Shown here: one piece after another, positions 32,478-37,292 of the stretch
Layout: every line of letters starts with the position of its first letter
How positions within the stretch are numbered: position 1 is the first letter of the stretch
Assembly (NCBI GenBank): GCA_017539645.1
Contig: JAFYCM010000018.1
Span: 1 to 37,292 of the forward strand
DNA length: 37,292 nt
Direction: 5' to 3'
Origin: Bacteroidales bacterium
GTDB lineage: Bacteria; Bacteroidota; Bacteroidia; Bacteroidales; Marinilabiliaceae
Position numbers and translations under genes: made by a program
The notes under the pieces: generated by a model
Databases searched by the model: none
Told to the model about the DNA's origin: nothing
What the model saw: the letters and a program-made list of their open reading frames with translations, nothing else

Positions 32478-34313
32478 ATGAAATCTATTGCTGAAACTCT
32501 TTATGCTTTGATACAGAGGTCTGTTGAATGGATAAAACAACACATTGTCAAGACTTCGGGCGCACTTGGTGGTTGGAATGCCGACCATATCGGTCAGCGC
32601 AATTTTGTTATAGTTGTTAGTTTCATTGTAGGCATCTGTAGTGGACTTGCGGCGGTGATACTCAAAAACTTCATCGAGTTTGTCAAAAACTTCGTGTTCA
32701 ATACCTTTCCGCACGACAACTACAACCTGATGCTTCTCGTTACGCCTGCCGTCGGCATACTTATAACGCTCTTCTTCGTAAAATTTTTCGTGCGCGACAA
32801 CCTTGGGCACGGCATAACTAAGATACTCTACGCCATTTCGCAGCGCGGCTCCAACATAGCTAAGCACCATAGCTACTCAAATATTATTGCCAGTTCGTTC
32901 ACCATCGGCTTTGGCGGTTCGGTGGGAGCTGAGGCGCCTATTGCGCTTTCGGGTGCGAGCATCGGTTCTAATATTGGCAAGATGTTTGGTCTTGATTATA
33001 AGACTGTTACGCTACTTATGGCGTGTGGCGCTGCAGGCGGCATAGCAGGTGCATTCAAAGCGCCTATTGCGGGCATGATTTTCACGCTCGAGATACTTAT
33101 GCTCAACCTCACCATGGCGTCTATCGCGCCGTTGCTCATTTCGGCCATTTCGTCGACGGCGGTAACGTACTATTTCCTTGGTCGCGATGTGGAGTTTGTG
33201 GCGTCGAGTGTGACAGATTTCAACCTTTGGGAATTGCCATTCTACGTAGTGCTTGGACTTTTCGCTGGCATTGTGGCTTTAGCGTTTACGCGCGGCATGT
33301 GGTTCTGCGAGCGCAAAATGGGCGCTATACATAATATTTACAAGCGTTGGGCGATAGGCTGTTTGGTGTTGGGTACGCTCATATTCATCTTCCCGCCGCT
33401 CTATGGCGAAGGCTATTCAACTATTACGAGTTTGCTAAATGGTGAATATCAGAGTATTATAAAAGAGTCGCCTGTTTCGCTTCTGGGCAATAATGAAATT
33501 ACGCTGCTTGTGTTCGCCATTGGCGTACTTATGTTCAAGACCTTCGCAACGGCGTCTACTACTGGCGCTGGCGGCGTTGGCGGAACGTTCGCACCAAGCC
33601 TGTTTATAGGCGGTGTAGCGGGCTTCGTCTTTGCCTACGGACTGAATATGCTTGGCATAATTACGCTGCCTATCGAGAATTTTACGCTCGTTGGTATGGC
33701 TGGCGTAATGTCGGGCGTGATGCATGCTCCGTTGACGTCGATATTCCTTATAGCAGAAATTACAAATGGATACCAACTGCTTGTGCCACTGATGATTGCG
33801 TCGGCAGTGTCCTATATAACTATTGGCATTTTCGAGCAGCAAAGTATATATACCAAGCCGCTTGCCGATGAGGGCAAACTCCTCACTCACGAGCGCGACA
33901 AGACGGTGCTTACGCTGATGCACATCGGTAGCGTGATAGAGAAAAACTTCATTGTGCTGTCTCCCAAAGATACGCTTGGGCAACTTGTGCAAGCCGTGAC
34001 GAAGTCGCACCGCAACTTGTTCCCTGTGGTCAACCTGCGTGGCGAACTGATTGGCGTGGTGCTTCTCAACGACATCAAAGAGGTTATGTTCAACAAAGAA
34101 CTCTACGACACCATGCTAGTGCGCGAGGTCATGACTATTCCGCCGTCATTCGTCGAAGCCGATGAGCCGATGGAGAGTGTGATGAATAAATTTGAGCGCA
34201 CTGGCGCTTGGAACTTGCCTGTTCTTCAAAATCGTAAATATGTAGGCTTTGTGTCTAAGTCTAATATTTTCTCGGCTTATCGTCAGGTACTTACGCAGAT
34301 GTCGTACGAATAG
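32478..34313 (+). CDS. ClC-family chloride channel/antiporter with CBS domains
   Basis: A 611-residue inner-membrane protein. Selectivity-filter elements are GSVGAEAP (about 146-153; the GxExP glutamate is kept, suggesting H+-coupled exchange, although the preceding Arg of GREGP is Ala), AFKAPIAGMIFTLEIL, and GAGGVGGTFAPSLFIGG. A pair of CBS domains fills the C-terminal part (from about 480; VIEKNFIVLSPKDTL and MTIPPSFVEADEPM) and probably regulates it by nucleotide binding. It starts MKSIAETLYAL. It is divergent from guaB and convergent with batE. Whether it is a channel or an exchanger cannot be told from sequence alone. Confidence 0.95.
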   Translation: MKSIAETLYALIQRSVEWIKQHIVKTSGALGGWNADHIGQRNFVIVVSFIVGICSGLAAVILKNFIEFVKNFVFNTFPHDNYNLMLLVTPAVGILITLFFVKFFVRDNLGHGITKILYAISQRGSNIAKHHSYSNIIASSFTIGFGGSVGAEAPIALSGASIGSNIGKMFGLDYKTVTLLMACGAAGGIAGAFKAPIAGMIFTLEILMLNLTMASIAPLLISAISSTAVTYYFLGRDVEFVASSVTDFNLWELPFYVVLGLFAGIVALAFTRGMWFCERKMGAIHNIYKRWAIGCLVLGTLIFIFPPLYGEGYSTITSLLNGEYQSIIKESPVSLLGNNEITLLVFAIGVLMFKTFATASTTGAGGVGGTFAPSLFIGGVAGFVFAYGLNMLGIITLPIENFTLVGMAGVMSGVMHAPLTSIFLIAEITNGYQLLVPLMIASAVSYITIGIFEQQSIYTKPLADEGKLLTHERDKTVLTLMHIGSVIEKNFIVLSPKDTLGQLVQAVTKSHRNLFPVVNLRGELIGVVLLNDIKEVMFNKELYDTMLVREVMTIPPSFVEADEPMESVMNKFERTGAWNLPVLQNRKYVGFVSKSNIFSAYRQVLTQMSYE

Positions 34314-34417
34314 TGTAGGGTAGTGTAGAACGAACTCTTTAGTGAGATAGAATTACAGCGCTGAGTTGGTTTAGTGCATTTGCTAATCCACCTTTCATTA
34401 TTACCACATTCTAATAA

Positions 34418-34450
34418 CAATAAAAAAGGCCGTCCCGAAGGACAGCCTAA
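34418..34450 (-). terminator. Terminator between the ClC gene and batE
   Basis: AGGC-C-GTCC and GGAC-A-GCCT form a hairpin with a CGAA-type loop. On the minus strand it is followed by TTTTTTATTG, so it mainly serves batE; weak T content on the other side could also serve the ClC gene. Confidence 0.78.
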
Positions 34451-34496
34451 TATTTCTTGTCGGCCATGATATATGACAGCCTGACGTGTTATTTCT

Positions 34497-35261
34497 CTAT
34501 ATCACTTCAATGTCTTTGCTCTTTATCCAGCCAACATTGCCATCGTCGAGGCGAACTTGGCACCAATCGCCCAAGGTGCTGATGATGACAATGTGCGTAC
34601 CCTCGTGCAGCACAACCATTTGTGTGCCGTTTTTGTCGGGCGAGGTGCTGAGTGTCACCGACGGGCTCATAATTATGGCAGCCTTGCTATTCACCACCTC
34701 ATTGCGTTGATTTATAGATATTGACAGTGCGCCAATGGCAAGCAGCGTAAGTATGATGCCTGCAAAGAAACCAATTTTGCGCATTGGCACCGAGTTGGCA
34801 AATAGAAACAGCGCCGCACCAGCCAATACCAAAATGAAGAGCACGACGAAGATTACCGCCCATCCGTCGGAATTGAATACGTTGCGGAACGAATCCCACC
34901 AGCGGAAGATGAAGATTGGCGTGAGTTTCTGCATCTTATCGGTCATCTCGTAGGCTTGCTCAAGGTTGTAGGCGGTGTCTTCGTCCGATGGATCGAGGCG
35001 GTGAGCGCGCTCAAAGTTGAGAATTGCTGGACCGAGGTTGCCGCTTTTGTAGTGGCAGTAGCCGAGGTTGTAGTAGAGTTGCGCACTCTCGTAGCCCTCG
35101 CCAAGTATGTAGTTGTACGTGCTTATAGCCTCGGCATTCTGGCCGTCCATAGCCAATTTATTGGCGTGCTGGAGCGAGTCGGCAAGTTGTTGCTCGGTAA
35201 CCGCAAAAACCTGAGTGCCAGCGAGTATAAATAGTGCTATATATATTGCTATGCGTTTCAT
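34497..35261 (-). CDS. batE: BatE-like TPR/SH3 membrane protein
   Basis: A 254-residue protein starting at the ATG at 35261 (MKRIAIYIALFILAGTQVFA, a signal peptide). TPR repeats follow (about 25-110; AQLYYNLGYCHYKSGNLGPAILNFERAHRLDP), then two transmembrane helices (about 135-157 and 165-183) and a bacterial SH3-like domain at the C-terminus (VTLSTSPDKNGTQMVVLHEGTHIVI, ending WIKSKDIEVI). This is the BatE layout in the Bacteroides aerotolerance operon. The start is 4 bp after the batD stop, so the genes are co-transcribed. The biochemical role is not known in detail; a periplasmic complex for stress tolerance is the usual proposal. Confidence 0.9.
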   Translation of the reverse strand: MKRIAIYIALFILAGTQVFAVTEQQLADSLQHANKLAMDGQNAEAISTYNYILGEGYESAQLYYNLGYCHYKSGNLGPAILNFERAHRLDPSDEDTAYNLEQAYEMTDKMQKLTPIFIFRWWDSFRNVFNSDGWAVIFVVLFILVLAGAALFLFANSVPMRKIGFFAGIILTLLAIGALSISINQRNEVVNSKAAIIMSPSVTLSTSPDKNGTQMVVLHEGTHIVIISTLGDWCQVRLDDGNVGWIKSKDIEVI

Positions 35262-35265
35262 TTCT

Positions 35266-37119
35266 TTATTTTTTGATGCGTTCCATTTTACCAATAACAT
35301 TCTCGGCACGACCATAGATATCGTCCATGCTATCCGACACTTCTGCGGGTGCGTAGCGAGCAAATTCGCAAGCATCGAGTATCGCCATAAACTCGTCGGC
35401 TGCGGCATCGTCGATGTTGTGCTGCTTCATCTCCTCGCGGGCGTTGTCCTTGGTGAGTTCGCTAAGCGGCAGTGTCAACTTGTCGCTGAGGTAGCCCCAG
35501 AGTGCGCGCATCACCTCGTCGAAGAAGGCTTCGCGTTTCTGTGCTTTTATGTACTTAGCGGCTTGTTTCAGTCGGCGGCGAGCCACCTTGTTTGCCTTGC
35601 GCATCTTCACGCGGCCAAGGTCGGCGTTGTCTTTGATGTGCTTCCTATATATGATGAAGAAGACAATGAATATGGCGAGCGGACAGAGCAGACACGCGAA
35701 GAAGAGCGCCGAACCAAGGAAGAATTCGTTAGCGCGGCTGAGTTCGGTGCCGTTGTGTAGATAACGTAGGTCGCGACCGATGTATTCAACTTTGTCGCGT
35801 GAACCGCCTTGGAACGATACCACGCCGCTGTTGTTGCCACTATTAGCGCCCTTGCTGACGTTGATGGTGAACGGACCTTGCGTAAGTGTTACGTACTTAT
35901 CTTTTTGCGGATCGAAATAGGTGAAGTTGAGCGCAGGAATTTCGAACTGACCCTCGCGACGCGGAATAATCAAATATTCAGCCGATGTTGTGCCATGATA
36001 ACCTTGCGCGGTATTCTTCAAATCGTTATTCGTGTTGGGGTCGAATGTGTCGAAATCGCTATGTATTTGCGGTTTAGGTAATGTGAGCAATTTCAAGTTG
36101 CCATCGCCCGAAACGCTAACTTTCACTTGCACGCTGTTGTCGGTTTCGACCTCTGTAGGCGAAACGCTGACGTTGAATTTGAAGTTACCTACGCCACCAC
36201 TGAAGTTCGACGGACGACCATTGGCGGGAAGCGGTTTAACATTCACTGTGAGCGTATTCGACTTAACCGAACGGCGAACGAGCTGAACGTCGTCAAAGAA
36301 AGCGTCGAAGAACGACGAGCCGCGGCGCGAACGCTGTTTTACAACGAACTCGTATGTAATTGGTTCAATCTGAATTTTACCACTCTTCTGAGCAATAATT
36401 ATTTGCTTAGAGAGTACTGCAGCTTGATAAAGCTTTCCGTTGTATTGCTCTTGATGGAATTGAATGCCCTGATTATCAACGTCGAGTTTTACGAACTCAG
36501 TGAGTTTAGGTGGTGTGACGTCGGAAATTTGAGTGAGGCTTGCTGTGGTGTATACTTTCGTAACCAATTCGGCAGCTTCGCCCTCGTAGAGTGTTGAACG
36601 GTTGAGCTGTTGAACGATGATAATATCGTCGCTTTTGCCGCTTTGGGCTTGCTGCGGCATATTCTGACCAGCGTTGCCTTGCTGCTGAGCACCGCCGTTG
36701 TTTTGATTGGTATTCTGACCAGCTTCGACAACTTTCACGGTGATGGCGTTCGACTGCATTTTCTTGCCGCCTACCGTCACCGATGCAGGTTCGATGGTGA
36801 ACTCGCCAACCTTTTGCGCTTTCAGTACATACGTATAAGTAGTTGAGCGCGAAGTAGATATTTGACCATTTATTATCTGCGTACTCATCGACGTTGATGT
36901 CGACGGGCCCATAAGTATGGCAAACGCATCGTTGTCTGCCATGTGCATGTCGCTACCGCTGGCATTGACGCTGTATGTAACTCTAAAATTTTCACCAACT
37001 TGCACTACCGAAGGCATTGCTGAGCCTTGAAATGTAACATCGTCTGCCCAGATTTGGTGCGACAATGCTACGCTTAGTAGCGTAAGTAATATCCTAAATC
37101 TATTCATACGTATTTTCAT
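35266..37119 (-). CDS. batD: BatD aerotolerance protein
   Basis: A 617-residue protein with start assigned to ATG 37119 (MKIRMNRFRILLTLLSVALSHQIWA); ATG 37107 (MNRF) is an alternative. A signal peptide is followed by beta-rich periplasmic domains of the BatD (oxygen tolerance) family: DDVTFQGSAMPSVVQVGENFRVTY, then YTYVLKAQKVGEFTIEPASV, and GRPSNFSGGVGNFKF. A Gln/Asn-rich linker lies near 140-165. A C-terminal transmembrane helix (about 470-495) is followed by a basic cytoplasmic tail with a helical segment. It lies between a batC-like gene and batE on the minus strand. A TACTTTTG on the minus strand (37133-37126), just before the ATG, could be an internal -7 element. Confidence 0.93.
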   Translation of the reverse strand: MKIRMNRFRILLTLLSVALSHQIWADDVTFQGSAMPSVVQVGENFRVTYSVNASGSDMHMADNDAFAILMGPSTSTSMSTQIINGQISTSRSTTYTYVLKAQKVGEFTIEPASVTVGGKKMQSNAITVKVVEAGQNTNQNNGGAQQQGNAGQNMPQQAQSGKSDDIIIVQQLNRSTLYEGEAAELVTKVYTTASLTQISDVTPPKLTEFVKLDVDNQGIQFHQEQYNGKLYQAAVLSKQIIIAQKSGKIQIEPITYEFVVKQRSRRGSSFFDAFFDDVQLVRRSVKSNTLTVNVKPLPANGRPSNFSGGVGNFKFNVSVSPTEVETDNSVQVKVSVSGDGNLKLLTLPKPQIHSDFDTFDPNTNNDLKNTAQGYHGTTSAEYLIIPRREGQFEIPALNFTYFDPQKDKYVTLTQGPFTINVSKGANSGNNSGVVSFQGGSRDKVEYIGRDLRYLHNGTELSRANEFFLGSALFFACLLCPLAIFIVFFIIYRKHIKDNADLGRVKMRKANKVARRRLKQAAKYIKAQKREAFFDEVMRALWGYLSDKLTLPLSELTKDNAREEMKQHNIDDAAADEFMAILDACEFARYAPAEVSDSMDDIYGRAENVIGKMERIKK

Positions 37120-37144
37120 AACTCGCAAAAGTAAGTATTATGAG

Positions 37145-37292
37145 TTACCAATTCTTTTCAATTGCACCCGATTTAGCAGCTTTTGCCTTTTTGCGTTCCT
37201 CTTGTAGCTGATTTTCGTCGGCTTGAACGGCATTCAGCAAGCGTTGAGCCTCTTCGCGCGACATTTCAGATTGTTGCTGCTGTTGCTGTTGC
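37145..37292 (-). CDS. batC: C-terminal end of a BatC-like TPR protein (runs off the right edge)
   Basis: The last 48 residues are visible: a Gln-rich run, then SEMSREEAQRLLNAVQADENQ and a basic end KKAKAAKSGAIEKNW before TAA at 37145. The EEAQRLLNAVQADE helix and the charged tail are typical of the C-terminus of BatC, which in Bacteroidales precedes batD. It ends 25 bp before the batD start. The TPR part lies outside the window, so the assignment rests on the tail and position. Confidence 0.75.
   Translation of the reverse strand, partial: QQQQQQQSEMSREEAQRLLNAVQADENQLQEERKKAKAAKSGAIEKNW

Overview
The window is a Bacteroidales chromosome segment. Supporting features are a SusC-type receptor, an orphan SusD lipoprotein, Bat aerotolerance genes, a Bacteroidetes-type guaB, and promoters with the TAnnTTTG element (clearest at rpmH and the SusD gene). 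Start codons rarely have a Shine-Dalgarno sequence. A gut or oral Prevotellaceae- or Muribaculaceae-like organism fits, but the genus cannot be fixed from this sequence.

Left part (1-5.7 kb): the N-terminus of a minus-strand sensory protein related to the complete methyl-accepting protein at 20.3 kb; three tandem paralogous membrane proteins with a PH-like domain, behind a 10-bp tandem repeat that carries promoter-like elements; a small unknown protein; then rpmH, a PASTA-domain membrane protein and an RluD-family pseudouridine synthase.

Middle part (5.7-16.6 kb): a SusC-type receptor, a Met/His-rich lipoprotein resembling FixH/YtkA or CopC-like proteins, and a second TonB-dependent receptor whose plug has the CxxxM of OprC-type copper receptors. 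These look like a metal (probably copper) uptake locus. A minus-strand accessory patch follows: an XRE regulator, a small membrane protein, an amber-interrupted tail-fibre-like remnant and a lipoprotein, with two hairpin-rich non-coding stretches. Beyond it is a SusD gene with its own promoter and no adjacent SusC.

Housekeeping stretch (16.7-22.1 kb): a dicarboxylate/amino-acid symporter, a glycerol-3-phosphate-type cytidylyltransferase convergent with a LicD-family transferase, 5-formyltetrahydrofolate cyclo-ligase and a transmembrane methyl-accepting protein.

Accessory island (22.3-30.7 kb): a WYL regulator, a single-HKD PLD-like protein, an AAA+ ATPase, two translationally coupled DUF262 proteins (only the first with an HNH/DUF1524 domain) and a cytoplasmic YD-type repeat protein. 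The ATPase-DUF262-DUF262 block lies between two nearly identical 49-bp terminators, which suggests a mobile cassette. This is the best candidate here for an undescribed, defence-like system.

Right part (30.8-37.3 kb): guaB (minus), a ClC-family chloride transporter with CBS domains (plus), then batE, batD and the end of a batC-like gene (minus).
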